A stretch of 64,000 nt of DNA. Origin: Flavobacterium proteolyticum. GTDB lineage: Bacteria > Bacteroidota > Bacteroidia > Flavobacteriales > Flavobacteriaceae. Below the pieces are notes generated by a model. That model was not told the origin of the DNA and ran no database searches. It saw only the letters and a program-made list of their open reading frames with translations. This document shows positions 24,891-34,357 of the stretch, piece after piece (position 1 is the first letter of the stretch; every line of letters starts with the position of its first letter). The position numbers and the translations under genes were made by a program. Location of the stretch: positions 806,001 to 870,000 of the forward strand of contig NZ_JADFTZ010000001.1 in NCBI RefSeq assembly GCF_015223105.1, given 5' to 3'.

Positions 24891-27011
24891 TTATTCAGAT
24901 AAAACCGCATTGCTTATAACTAAACTTTCCTGAACATGAGGAGGAACCAGTTGATAAGAACTAAATTCCAATTTGAATTTTGCTTTTCCTTGTGTTAATG
25001 AACGAAGTGTAGAGCCGTAATCTTTGAGTTCGGCTAGTGGCACTTCGGAAATAATTTTTTGATAATGACCATCGGTATCCATACCTTGAATGATGGCTCT
25101 TCGGGTTTGTAAATCGCCCATAACGTCACCGGTGTAAGCATCTTCGCAAAGCACCTCAAGTTGGTAATACGGTTCTAAAAGTTGAGGTCTAGCTTCATTA
25201 AAGGCATCTTTGAATGCGTGTGAAGCCGCCAATTGAAATGAAATATCATTACTGTCTACCGCATGCATTTTACCATCGTAAATACAAATGCGAATGTTTT
25301 GACAATTAGAACCCGTTAACGGACCTTCGGTCATGGATTGCATGATTCCTTTTTTAATGGCTGTGGCATAACGATTGTCGATAGCACCACCCACAATACA
25401 CCAATAAAAGGCAAATTTTCCGCCCCAAGGTAATTCTTCAATTTCTTTGTTGCGAATGTTTACGCCTTGTGGTTCAGGCATATCATCGTAATAAGGCTCT
25501 ATGGTTAAATGTACTTCGCCAAATTGTCCTGCGCCACCACTTTGTTTTTTATGACGATATTCTGCTTTTGCTGCTTTTGTTATCGTTTCGCGATAGGGAA
25601 CTTTGGGTTCTTCAAAGATAATTTCGATGTTATTTTCACTTTCGATACGATGTTTGATTAAATCCAAATGCAATTGCCCTTGACCATAAACTATAGTTTG
25701 TTTAAGCTCCGAAGATTGCTCTACTTTGAAAGTTAAATCTTCTTCTTCAATTTGATGTAAGGCTTTAATCATTTTTTCCATATCGGCTAGATTGGCTGTT
25801 GCGACCGCTTTTCTGATGCGACTTTCTGGAAACTGCATTTTTCTCACTTTTCTTTCAACACCTTTAGCATTCAACGTATTGTTCGAATGTCCGTATTTCA
25901 ATCGAACAGTAACACCTAAATCACCAGCTGTTAATTTATCAACTGGCGTTCTTTGTTTTCCCTCGGTTACGAATAATTGAGTTAGGCGTTCGGTTTCTCC
26001 ATTATCAGCATTTACCAATTCATCACCAGCATTCAATTCGCCCGAAAGTACTTTGAAATAGGAAACCATTCCCACTTGTGGTTCTGAAAGCGTTTTGTAA
26101 ATGAAAATTGTGGTTTTGTCAGAAGCATCGCATTTTAATTCGCCACCATTTTCTAGTTTTTTTGCTGGTCTATCGGCTGGAGATGGAGCAATATCATCGA
26201 TGAATCCCATAATTCTTCCACTACCCATATCTTTTAAACCTGAAGCACAGAAAACTGGAAATATTTGTTGATGTGCCAAGGCTATTGTTAATCCTTTTGC
26301 TAATTCTTCTTCATCTAAATTGCCTTTTTCAAAGTATTTTTCCATCAAACCTTCTTCGTTTTCCGCTGCAGCTTCTACTAAAGCGTTATGTAGCGCATTT
26401 GCTTTTTCTAATTCGGATGCAGGAATTGGCATTTTTTCTGGTTTTCCACCATTTTCTGGAAAAACATACATCGTCATGCGAAGTACATCGATAATACTAT
26501 TGAATTTTTCACCCGAATTGTATGGATATTGAATTGGAATTACTTTGTTTCCGAAACGATTTACTGCTTGTTCCAATGTAGTTTCAAAATCTGCTTTTGG
26601 ATGATCCATTTGATTGATGACAAAAAAAGCAGGTGTTTGATAATTTTGAACGTATTCCCAAACGATTTCTGTTCCCACTTCTACACCAGAAGCCGCATTT
26701 AAAAGAATTACAGCGGTATCGGCCACTTTAAGGGAAGAAACTACTTCGCCTATAAAATCGTCAAAACCAGGAGTGTCAATGATGTTGATTTTGTTGTTGT
26801 GCCATTTAACGTGCATTAAGTGGCTGTATAAGGTATTTTCTCTTTCGTGTTCTAAATCGGTAAAATCCGAAATCGTATTGTGATTTTCTACTGAACCACG
26901 TCGTGGAATAACGCCACTTTCAAATAACATGGTCTCGATAAAGGTGGTCTTTCCTGATCCCGAATGCCCAAGAAATACCACGTTTCTAATGTCTTTTGTT
27001 GCAATGCTCAT
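24891..27011 (-). CDS. EF-G-like translation factor lacking the catalytic His (EF-G2 type)
   Basis: 706 residues with all EF-G domains. G1 is GHSGSGKTT (15-23). G2 is ERENTL where canonical EF-G has ERGITI. G3 is DTPGF (79-83) where canonical EF-G has DTPGH: the His that activates the hydrolytic water is Phe83. G4 is NQMD (133-136) instead of NKMD. Domain IV-V motifs are present (YRHKKQSGGAGQFGEV, TGSNCQNIRICIYDG, GDVMGDLQTRRAIIQGMD). It is therefore a paralogue, not the housekeeping FusA. A Bacteroides EF-G2 that supports translocation without GTPase activity has been described; that this is its orthologue is inference. It stands alone, with its own terminator. Confidence 0.88.
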   Translation of the reverse strand: MSIATKDIRNVVFLGHSGSGKTTFIETMLFESGVIPRRGSVENHNTISDFTDLEHERENTLYSHLMHVKWHNNKINIIDTPGFDDFIGEVVSSLKVADTAVILLNAASGVEVGTEIVWEYVQNYQTPAFFVINQMDHPKADFETTLEQAVNRFGNKVIPIQYPYNSGEKFNSIIDVLRMTMYVFPENGGKPEKMPIPASELEKANALHNALVEAAAENEEGLMEKYFEKGNLDEEELAKGLTIALAHQQIFPVFCASGLKDMGSGRIMGFIDDIAPSPADRPAKKLENGGELKCDASDKTTIFIYKTLSEPQVGMVSYFKVLSGELNAGDELVNADNGETERLTQLFVTEGKQRTPVDKLTAGDLGVTVRLKYGHSNNTLNAKGVERKVRKMQFPESRIRKAVATANLADMEKMIKALHQIEEEDLTFKVEQSSELKQTIVYGQGQLHLDLIKHRIESENNIEIIFEEPKVPYRETITKAAKAEYRHKKQSGGAGQFGEVHLTIEPYYDDMPEPQGVNIRNKEIEELPWGGKFAFYWCIVGGAIDNRYATAIKKGIMQSMTEGPLTGSNCQNIRICIYDGKMHAVDSNDISFQLAASHAFKDAFNEARPQLLEPYYQLEVLCEDAYTGDVMGDLQTRRAIIQGMDTDGHYQKIISEVPLAELKDYGSTLRSLTQGKAKFKLEFSSYQLVPPHVQESLVISNAVLSE

Positions 27012-27121
27012 GACTTTATGTTTTTAAATGAATAACTAATTTTAATTTGCATTTTTAGCACATTAAAATTACGAAAGCTAAAACAGCTAAATCATGATAT
27101 TTGTCATCTTAAAATGAACAC

Positions 27122-27150
27122 AAAAAAGCGACCCTAAAGTCGCTTTTTTT
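27122..27150 (-). terminator. Terminator after the M1 peptidase gene
   Basis: Stem AAAAAAGCGAC (27122-27132), loop CCTAAA, stem GTCGCTTTTTT (27139-27149). It lies directly after the leftward stop codon and has A/T runs on both sides, so it could work in both directions. Confidence 0.88.
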
Positions 27151-29028
27151 TTATTTTTTTGGAAAGATATTGTCCTCTCTATTTATATCCGCCATTAGAC
27201 TATCTGGGTCAATGGTGATGGATCTGATTTTATCTTTTGGTTTTGCAATTTCAAAAGTGAAAGTAGGGTAAGCCCAATCCCATCCTTTTAATACATTCCC
27301 TTTAATTCCTGCATACGGATTTGGTTTTTCCCAACGCATTAACGTATTTGGAATGTAGAAAAATTCTTTGGTTCCATCGGTATATTCTACCATCACATCT
27401 AAAGGCATTGGCATTCTTCCTTTTCTTTCAAAAACCACTTTTGTATTAGCAGCATTGGCTTCAGAAACTTCTTTGATGCTGTAATCAATAGTATTTGTAG
27501 TTAGCGTCCAATCTAACAAATACCAATCTAAATTAGCACCTGAAACTTTTTCCGCCACACGTTTGATATCGTTAGGTGTTGGGTGTGTGAATTTATACTC
27601 GTTGTAATAACGTTTGATGGTTTTGTTGAGGTTTTCTTGCCCAATTAAATAACCCAATTGTACTAAAAACACTTCTCCTTTACTGTAAGCAGAAATACCA
27701 TACGCCATATTCAAATCATAACGATCAGCGTGTGTAGAAAGTGGTTGCTCTTTTCCAGATTTTGCTAAATAAATGTAATTATTGTAAGCGTCTTCAAATG
27801 GATTTTCTGTTTTTTTTGGAGGCAATACTTTGTTCATCGCTAAGTTAGAAATGTATGAGGTAAATCCTTCATCCATCCATTCGTGTTTGGTTTCGTTTGT
27901 TGCAAGTACGAATTGGAACCAAGAATGCGCCATTTCGTGAGCGGTTACACCAACTAAACTTCCAAATGCTCTGTTTCCGGTTATTAACGTACACATGCCA
28001 TATTCCATTCCGCCATCGCCACCTTGAATAACAGAATATTGTTTGTATGGATAAGGTCCAACATTTTCATTGAAGAAAGCCAATAATTCAGCCGTTTTAG
28101 GTTGCATTTTTTTCCAATTTTCTAAATTTTCTTTCTTGTTTTTGTACAAGAAATGCAATTCCACATTATTTGGACCTAAAATCATGTCATGAATAAACTC
28201 ATTGTCTGCTCCCCAAGCAAAATCATGCACATTTGGCGCGTAAAAATGCCAAGTTAAGTTTTTAGTTTTCTTTGGATAAACCACATTTACACCTGCATCT
28301 TGATAACCGTGTCCAATTTCGTTTTTATTTTGCAAATAACCCGTTCCACCAATTGTGTAAGCTTTATCTATGGTGATTTTCACATCAAAATTTCCCCAAA
28401 CTCCATGAAATTCTCTTGCGATGTATGGGTTAGCGTGCCAACCTTCGAAATCATATTCGCATAATTTAGGATACCATTGTGTCATTGATAAAGCAACGCC
28501 TTCTTCAGATAATCTTCCTGAACGACGAATTTGCAACGGCACTTGTCCATCAAAATCTAATGAAAGTGTTGTTTTTTGATTTGGTAAAATAGCTTTTGCT
28601 AAAGTTACTTCTAAAATAGTTCCTACTACTTTAGTGGTTGCAGAAACTCCATCTTGTTTGAAATTAGCAATTTTTAAATATCCTATTTCTTCAGGTTTTA
28701 ACGTGCTAATTCTACTTTCTTTTACATCTTTACCTTCTTTTTTGAATGTTTTTACCATTCGCTTATCTGGATCAGAAATAGCTTGAAGTCTTGCGTCCAT
28801 TTCGCTTCCGGGTTGAAAGGCGTTATTGTACAAATGATAAAAAACTTTGTGTAAAGTGTCTGGTGAATTATTCGTGTACACAATTTCTTGTTTTCCTTTG
28901 TATTGGAATTTTTTCACATCCATATTCACCTCCATTTTATAGTCAACATGTTGTTGCCAATAGCCTGGATTTGGATTGTTTTGTGCGAAACCAATACAAG
29001 AAGTAAGTAAAAGAAGTAATTTTTTCAT
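27151..29028 (-). CDS. M1 family zinc aminopeptidase-like metallopeptidase
   Basis: From the ATG at 29028 the protein is 625 residues with a signal peptide (MKKLLLLLTSCIGFAQ); a TTG two codons earlier is less likely. The zinc site is complete: HEMAH at 364-368 and the third ligand Glu387 in KHEWMDEGF, the HExxH-x18-E pattern. The exopeptidase motif preceding it reads GGMEYG (GxMEN-like with Tyr for Asn). The N-terminal M1 beta domain (about 25-215) is present, while the long C-terminal ARM-repeat domain of aminopeptidase N is reduced. It is probably a periplasmic or surface peptidase for peptide nutrition. Confidence 0.92.
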   Translation of the reverse strand: MKKLLLLLTSCIGFAQNNPNPGYWQQHVDYKMEVNMDVKKFQYKGKQEIVYTNNSPDTLHKVFYHLYNNAFQPGSEMDARLQAISDPDKRMVKTFKKEGKDVKESRISTLKPEEIGYLKIANFKQDGVSATTKVVGTILEVTLAKAILPNQKTTLSLDFDGQVPLQIRRSGRLSEEGVALSMTQWYPKLCEYDFEGWHANPYIAREFHGVWGNFDVKITIDKAYTIGGTGYLQNKNEIGHGYQDAGVNVVYPKKTKNLTWHFYAPNVHDFAWGADNEFIHDMILGPNNVELHFLYKNKKENLENWKKMQPKTAELLAFFNENVGPYPYKQYSVIQGGDGGMEYGMCTLITGNRAFGSLVGVTAHEMAHSWFQFVLATNETKHEWMDEGFTSYISNLAMNKVLPPKKTENPFEDAYNNYIYLAKSGKEQPLSTHADRYDLNMAYGISAYSKGEVFLVQLGYLIGQENLNKTIKRYYNEYKFTHPTPNDIKRVAEKVSGANLDWYLLDWTLTTNTIDYSIKEVSEANAANTKVVFERKGRMPMPLDVMVEYTDGTKEFFYIPNTLMRWEKPNPYAGIKGNVLKGWDWAYPTFTFEIAKPKDKIRSITIDPDSLMADINREDNIFPKK

Positions 29029-29045
29029 AATCAATTTTTAAAAGA

Positions 29046-29080
29046 AAAACCTACAAGAATTTGACAACCTGTAGGTTTTG
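29046..29080 (-). terminator. Terminator after the S8 peptidase gene
   Basis: Stem AAAACCTACA (29046-29055) and TGTAGGTTTT (29070-29079) with a 14-base loop. The leftward strand then reads a T-rich tail (TTTTTCTTTT). Confidence 0.8.
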
Positions 29081-29104
29081 GTTTTTACTAAAGTAGTGAA
29101 ATTT

Positions 29105-30700
29105 TTATTTTTTTGCCATTTTAGCCGCTAAAACTAAAGCGTTATAAGCATTAACAATTCTTCCCGATTTAGAAGCGTCTGCAAAGTTTGCTTTATGCTT
29201 ATCTTCACCAATTGTAACTGTGTTTTTTAATGGTGTTCCGCTTTCCATGATGATTTGCTTAACTTGAACTGCAGTTAAACTTGGATAGTAAGAACGAATT
29301 AATGTTGCAACACCAGCTACGTTAGGAGAAGCCATTGAAGTTCCTTGTAAATATTCATACGTATTTAATGGAGTAGTAGCATAAATTTTATCTCCTGGAG
29401 CATAAATATCTACATTGTTTTTTCCGTAGTTAGAAAAACTTGCCACCATTTTAGTTCCGTAAGTAGGAGAAAGTGCTCCAATGATTAATACGTTTTTAGC
29501 GAATTCTGGACTTCCATCGTAAGTGTCATTTGGATATTTGTTCGTAACATCTAAATCATAAGATTCGTTACCAGCAGCAATAACTACCAAAACATCTTTA
29601 GATTCTGCATATTTGATAGCATCCATAACCCATTCTTTGTGTTGAGAATAGTATTTTCCGAAAGAACCATTGATTACTTTTGCACCATTATCTGCTGCAT
29701 AGCGAATAGCCAACGCAATATCCTTGTCATACTCATCTCCATTTGGAACAGCTCTTAACGCCATGATTTCAGCATTATTTGTAACACCATCACCGCCTTT
29801 ATTGTTGCCTCTAACTTGAGCCACAATTCCAGCAACATGTGTTCCGTGTTTTGCTTCTTTTGGTTCTGGACCTACTACGTTGTTGTTTCCGTATTTAGTA
29901 TCTTTTAAATCATCTGGATTGTCTCCAACGATTTTTCTTCCATCAAAATCAACGTTTAAGTTGTAGTTAACTTGTCCGTAGATATAATCTTTGAATTCTT
30001 CAATTTGTTTATCAAAATCCGCTTTTGTGCTATTACTTAAAACTTGTGTAAAAACAGCTTTAGCTTGAGATAATGAAGTTTCTGTTGCAGGAATTGCTTT
30101 TACTTCTTCTAATGTAAAATCACTCTTTTTGAAATAGCCCACTAAGGCTTTTTCAGCATTTAGAATGAAATCTAATTGTTGTTTTTGAGGTTGAATTCCT
30201 TTTAATTCTTCTGCTAATTCTGTTTTTGCTTTGTCATATTCAGGAGTTCCAGGACCTTTTTTAACGATACGTGTCATTTCTAATTGCTCATGAACAGCAT
30301 TTCCTAAGAAATTCCACCCGTGAATATCGTCGATATAACCGTTTTTGTCATCGTCAATTCCGTTACCTGCAATTTCTTTTGGATTAGTCCAAATAACCGC
30401 TTTTAAATCTTCATGGTTGATATCTACACCAGAATCTACGATACCAACGATAACTTTTTTACCTTTTTTACCTTTTAAAAGTTCCGTGTAAGCTTTGTCA
30501 ACACTCATACCTGGAAGCGTGTCTTTAACTAAGTCTAAATGACTCCAACGTTGCAAATCTTTTTCTGCGACTGGAGTAGTTTTTAAGGGTAAGTTATCAA
30601 TATTTTCAACCGGAGTTGAAACCATTTGCTGAGTTCCGCAGCTTGCTAATGCGAATGCAAAAGCTAAACTTAAATAAAGCGGTCTAAAAATTCTCTTCAT
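29105..30700 (-). CDS. S8 (subtilisin-family) serine peptidase lipoprotein with a large insert
   Basis: 531 residues. The signal peptide ends in a lipobox, ALASCGTQQ (Cys21). The catalytic triad is clear: Asp89 in GIVDSGVDINHED, His285 in KHGTHVAGI, Ser455 in QGTSMASPNVAG, with the oxyanion Asn378 in AAGNES. Between Asp89 and His285 there are about 195 residues, against 30-60 in classical subtilisins. The insert (about 130-275) is charged and mostly helical (for example EYDKAKTELAEELKGIQPQ) and precedes DFDGRKIVGDNP. There is no type IX sorting tail, so the enzyme is expected to be membrane-anchored. It has its own terminator. Confidence 0.92.
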   Translation of the reverse strand: MKRIFRPLYLSLAFAFALASCGTQQMVSTPVENIDNLPLKTTPVAEKDLQRWSHLDLVKDTLPGMSVDKAYTELLKGKKGKKVIVGIVDSGVDINHEDLKAVIWTNPKEIAGNGIDDDKNGYIDDIHGWNFLGNAVHEQLEMTRIVKKGPGTPEYDKAKTELAEELKGIQPQKQQLDFILNAEKALVGYFKKSDFTLEEVKAIPATETSLSQAKAVFTQVLSNSTKADFDKQIEEFKDYIYGQVNYNLNVDFDGRKIVGDNPDDLKDTKYGNNNVVGPEPKEAKHGTHVAGIVAQVRGNNKGGDGVTNNAEIMALRAVPNGDEYDKDIALAIRYAADNGAKVINGSFGKYYSQHKEWVMDAIKYAESKDVLVVIAAGNESYDLDVTNKYPNDTYDGSPEFAKNVLIIGALSPTYGTKMVASFSNYGKNNVDIYAPGDKIYATTPLNTYEYLQGTSMASPNVAGVATLIRSYYPSLTAVQVKQIIMESGTPLKNTVTIGEDKHKANFADASKSGRIVNAYNALVLAAKMAKK

Positions 30701-30772
30701 TTTTCAATTAATTAATTTCAGTTATTGGACTGAAGTGATTTGTATTTGTTACAATAATATTTCTTTTTAACA

Positions 30773-31633
30773 TTATTTTAAAAGGTCTTCACATCTGAAA
30801 ACTTCTTTCAAACGCACCCCTTTTTCGGTTCGCTCTACCGTAATAATTTCATTGTGAGCGTCGTGCTCTAACCATAAATAATAATTATTATCAGCCGCAG
30901 CGTTCATGAATTTTGCTTTTTCATCCAATGTCAACAAAGGTCTAGTGTCGTAACCCATCACATATGGAATTGGAATATGTCCAGCAGTTGCTAGTAAGTC
31001 GGCACAAAAAACAATGGTTTTTCCGTTGTAGTTGATGTGAGGTAACATTTGTTTTTCGGTATGACCATCAGCGTAAAATATATCAAAACCTAATTCATTT
31101 GAAAACCCAAAATCACTATCAGGACGATTTATGAAATGCAATTGGCCACTTTCTTGCATTGGAAATAAATTCTCGTGTAAAAAAGAAGCTTTTTCACGCG
31201 CGTTTGGTTTCGTTGCCCATTCCCAATGGTTTTCATTTGTCCAAAATTTTGCATTTTTAAATGCGACTTCGTAACCGGTTTTATCTTTGTTCCAATTTAC
31301 GCTTCCACCACAATGGTCAAAATGCAAATGCGTCATGAAAACATCGGTAATATCATCGCGATGAAAACCAGCATTTTTTAACGATTTATCTAAAGAATGG
31401 TCGCCCCAAAGTGAATAATAACCAAAGAATTTTTCCGATTGTTTATTTCCCATTCCGGTATCAATCAAAGTTAATCGGTTTCCATCTTCGATTAACAGAC
31501 ATCTAGCTGCAATATCAATAAGATTATTTTCGTCGGCTGGATTGGTTTTATTCCAAATGGTTTTAGGTACCACACCAAACATAGCACCACCGTCTAATTT
31601 AAAATTTCCCGCTTCAATAGGATGTAATTTCAT
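30773..31633 (-). CDS. MBL-fold metallo-hydrolase (lactonase-like)
   Basis: 286 residues with no signal peptide. The metal-binding motif is THLHFDHCGG (His102, His104, Asp106, His107), followed by later ligands in FYADGHTEKQML and IVFCADLLATAGHI. The layout (LIDTGMG before the HxHxDH motif, DGHTxKQM, then FxADLLxT) resembles the AHL-lactonase/AttM/MlpD-like group of the superfamily, but substrate prediction inside this family is unreliable. It is divergent from sufA, which starts 146 bases to the right. Confidence 0.85.
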   Translation of the reverse strand: MKLHPIEAGNFKLDGGAMFGVVPKTIWNKTNPADENNLIDIAARCLLIEDGNRLTLIDTGMGNKQSEKFFGYYSLWGDHSLDKSLKNAGFHRDDITDVFMTHLHFDHCGGSVNWNKDKTGYEVAFKNAKFWTNENHWEWATKPNAREKASFLHENLFPMQESGQLHFINRPDSDFGFSNELGFDIFYADGHTEKQMLPHINYNGKTIVFCADLLATAGHIPIPYVMGYDTRPLLTLDEKAKFMNAAADNNYYLWLEHDAHNEIITVERTEKGVRLKEVFRCEDLLK

Positions 31634-31717
31634 AGGTCAAACAATTTTCAGCCAAATTACAAAAAATACTATAAACAGAAACTATGAATCTATAAGTTAT
31701 AAAAATGTTAGCAATTC

Positions 31718-31747
31718 TTGTAAAAAGCAATTTATGGCTTATCTTTG
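31718..31747 (+). promoter_or_regulatory. Promoter of the suf operon
   Basis: TTG at 31718-31720, exactly 19 nt, then TATCTTTG at 31740-31747, a perfect Bacteroidota promoter. The sufA ATG is 31 bases after the -7 element. No obvious dyad for an iron- or cluster-sensing repressor is seen next to it. Confidence 0.75.
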
Positions 31748-31778
31748 CGGTTAATTTAGACAAAATCAAAATAAGAAT

Positions 31779-32108
31779 ATGATTAAAGTATCTGATACAG
31801 CAAGTAAAAAAATCATCGCTATGATGCAAGAAGATGGTTTTGATGCAGCCAAAGATTACGTACGAGTAGGCGTAAAAAGTGGTGGTTGCTCGGGTTTGTC
31901 TTATGATTTAAAATTTGACAAAGAAATAGGAGAAAACGATAAAATATTTGAAGATAATAATGTAAAAATTGCCGTTGAGAAAAAGAGTTTTCTTTATTTG
32001 GCAGGAACTATATTAGAGTTTTCAGGTGGTTTAAACGGAAAAGGATTTGTGTTTAACAATCCAAACGCACAAAGAACGTGTGGATGTGGAGAGAGTTTCT
32101 CTCTATAA
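31779..32108 (+). CDS. sufA: HesB/IscA-type iron-sulfur carrier (SufA)
   Basis: 109 residues of the A-type carrier family. The three cluster-ligand cysteines are present: Cys37 in [11 protein letters not shown], and Cys101 and Cys103 in [11 protein letters not shown] at the C-terminus. A-type carriers receive Fe-S clusters from the SufBCD scaffold and hand them to apoproteins. It is the first gene of the suf operon, directly behind a good promoter, and is followed after 10 bases by sufB. Confidence 0.95.
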   Translation: MIKVSDTASKKIIAMMQEDGFDAAKDYVRVGVKSGGCSGLSYDLKFDKEIGENDKIFEDNNVKIAVEKKSFLYLAGTILEFSGGLNGKGFVFNNPNAQRTCGCGESFSL

Positions 32109-32118
32109 ATCAAAAAAT

Positions 32119-33567
32119 ATGAGTAAGTATACAGAAGACGACTTAAAAGTCGAATTAGAAAATAAAGAATACGAATACGGATTTTACACCGAATTGGACT
32201 CGGAAACGTTTCCTATTGGCTTAAATGAAGACATTGTTCGTGCGATTTCGAAGAAAAAAGAAGAGCCTGAATGGATGACCGAATGGCGTTTGGAAGCTTT
32301 TCGCGCTTGGCAAGAAATGGAAGAGCCAGAATGGGCAAACGTAAATTACGAAAAACCCGATTTTCAGGCAATTTCATATTATTCGGCACCTAAAAAAGCG
32401 GATCCGAATAAAAAATTAGAAGACGTTGACCCAGAACTTTTGGCGATGTATAAAAAGTTGGGTATTTCTATTGATGAGCAAAAGAAAATGAATAACGTGG
32501 CGATTGATATCGTAGTCGATTCAGTTTCTGTGGCAACGACTTTCAAAAAAACATTAAACGAAAAAGGCATTATTTTCTGTTCGATTTCGGAAGCCATCAA
32601 AGAACATCCAGATTTAGTTCGTAAACATTTAGGAACTGTTGTTCCAATGAAAGATAATTTTTACGCTGCTTTAAATTCAGCTGTTTTCTCTGATGGAAGT
32701 TTCTGTTACATTCCAAAAGGAGTAAAATGTCCAATGGAATTATCAACGTATTTCCGTATCAATCAAGGAGGAACAGGTCAGTTTGAAAGAACGTTATTGG
32801 TGGCTGATGAAGAGAGTTATGTGTCTTATTTAGAAGGATGTACCGCTCCAAGTCGTGATGAAAATCAATTGCACGCAGCCGTTGTAGAATTAATTGCCAT
32901 GGATGGTGCTGAAATTAAATATTCAACTGTTCAAAACTGGTATCCTGGAAACAAAGAAGGTAAAGGTGGAGTTTACAATTTCGTTACGAAAAGAGGTTTG
33001 TGCGAGAAAAACGCTAAAATTTCTTGGACGCAAGTAGAAACAGGTTCGGCTGTAACTTGGAAATATCCTTCTTGTGTATTAAAAGGTGATAATTCAATCG
33101 GAGAGTTTTATTCGATTGCCGTTACTAATAATTTCCAACAAGCGGATACCGGAACCAAAATGATTCATTTGGGAAAAAACACCAAATCGACCATTATTTC
33201 AAAAGGTATTTCAGCTGGAAAATCACAAAACAGTTATAGAGGATTAGTGCAAATTGGAGCAAGAGCTGAAAATGCTCGTAACTTCTCACAATGTGATTCG
33301 CTTTTGATGGGAAATAATTGTGGTGCACATACTTTTCCATATATCGAAAGTAAAAATGCTTCAGCCAAAATTGAACACGAAGCTACGACTTCAAAAATTG
33401 GAGAAGACCAAGTGTTCTATTGTAATCAAAGAGGAATTCCAACCGAAAAAGCCATTGCTTTAATCGTAAACGGTTTCAGTAAAGAAGTATTGAATAAATT
33501 ACCAATGGAATTCGCAGTGGAAGCGCAAAAATTATTGGAAATTTCGTTAGAAGGTTCAGTAGGATAA
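32119..33567 (+). CDS. sufB: Fe-S cluster assembly scaffold SufB
   Basis: 482 residues from the ATG at 32119 ([12 protein letters not shown]). A longer in-frame reading back to 32047 would overlap sufA and is rejected. The SufB core is plain: [61 protein letters not shown], and near the end [37 protein letters not shown]. SufB accepts persulfide sulfur from SufS-SufE and builds the cluster with SufC and SufD in the cytoplasm. The gene order sufA-B-C-D is the standard Bacteroidetes arrangement. Confidence 0.97.
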   Translation: MSKYTEDDLKVELENKEYEYGFYTELDSETFPIGLNEDIVRAISKKKEEPEWMTEWRLEAFRAWQEMEEPEWANVNYEKPDFQAISYYSAPKKADPNKKLEDVDPELLAMYKKLGISIDEQKKMNNVAIDIVVDSVSVATTFKKTLNEKGIIFCSISEAIKEHPDLVRKHLGTVVPMKDNFYAALNSAVFSDGSFCYIPKGVKCPMELSTYFRINQGGTGQFERTLLVADEESYVSYLEGCTAPSRDENQLHAAVVELIAMDGAEIKYSTVQNWYPGNKEGKGGVYNFVTKRGLCEKNAKISWTQVETGSAVTWKYPSCVLKGDNSIGEFYSIAVTNNFQQADTGTKMIHLGKNTKSTIISKGISAGKSQNSYRGLVQIGARAENARNFSQCDSLLMGNNCGAHTFPYIESKNASAKIEHEATTSKIGEDQVFYCNQRGIPTEKAIALIVNGFSKEVLNKLPMEFAVEAQKLLEISLEGSVG

Positions 33568-33603
33568 TCAATCATAAATTCGAATATATAACACATTTAC
33601 AAA

Positions 33604-34356
33604 ATGTTACAGATAAAAAACTTACACGCTTCGGTAGAAGACAAAGACATATTAAAAGGAATCAACCTTGAAATTAAAGCAGGAGAAGTGCATGCGATTA
33701 TGGGACCAAACGGTGCCGGAAAATCAACATTATCTTCTATCATTGCAGGAAACGAAAATTACGAAGTAACCGAAGGCGAAATCTTTTTAGATGAAGAAGA
33801 AATTTCAGAATTAGCTCCAGAAGAAAGAGCACACAAAGGCGTGTTCTTATCGTTCCAATATCCAGTAGAAATTCCTGGTGTTTCGGTAACGAATTTCATC
33901 AAAACAGCTATCAACGAAAAGCGTAAAGCAAATGGTGAAGAAGAAATGCCAGCGAATGAAATGCTAAAGAAAATCCGCGAGAAATCAGAATTGTTAGAAA
34001 TGGACAGAAAGTTTTTGTCGCGTTCTCTAAACGAAGGTTTTTCGGGTGGTGAAAAGAAACGTAACGAAATTTTCCAAATGGCGATGTTAGAACCAAAAAT
34101 CGCTATTTTGGACGAAACCGATTCAGGTTTGGATATCGATGCGTTACGAATTGTGGCTAATGGTGTAAACAAATTAAAAAACGAAAACAACGCGGTATTA
34201 GTAATTACGCACTACCAACGTTTGTTAGACTATATCGTTCCAGATTTCGTTCACGTTTTAATGGATGGAAAAATCGTAAAAACGGGTGGAGCTGATTTAG
34301 CTTTAGAATTAGAAGAAAAAGGATACGATTGGATTAAACAAGAGCAAACCGTATAA
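33604..34356 (+). CDS. sufC: SufC ATPase of the Fe-S assembly complex
   Basis: 250 residues. An ABC-type ATPase: Walker [10 protein letters not shown] (about 36-44), Q-loop [14 protein letters not shown], signature [13 protein letters not shown], Walker [16 protein letters not shown], and the switch His in [12 protein letters not shown]. The SGGEKKRNE signature with ETDSGLD is specific to SufC. It energises the SufB-SufD scaffold. It is 36 bases after sufB and 1 base before sufD. Confidence 0.97.
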   Translation: MLQIKNLHASVEDKDILKGINLEIKAGEVHAIMGPNGAGKSTLSSIIAGNENYEVTEGEIFLDEEEISELAPEERAHKGVFLSFQYPVEIPGVSVTNFIKTAINEKRKANGEEEMPANEMLKKIREKSELLEMDRKFLSRSLNEGFSGGEKKRNEIFQMAMLEPKIAILDETDSGLDIDALRIVANGVNKLKNENNAVLVITHYQRLLDYIVPDFVHVLMDGKIVKTGGADLALELEEKGYDWIKQEQTV

Positions 34357-34357
34357 T

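Noticed and set aside
32047..32118. Longer SufB overlapping the end of sufA
   Set aside because: The extension is read in another frame of suf[10 protein letters not shown] at 32119 is the family start.
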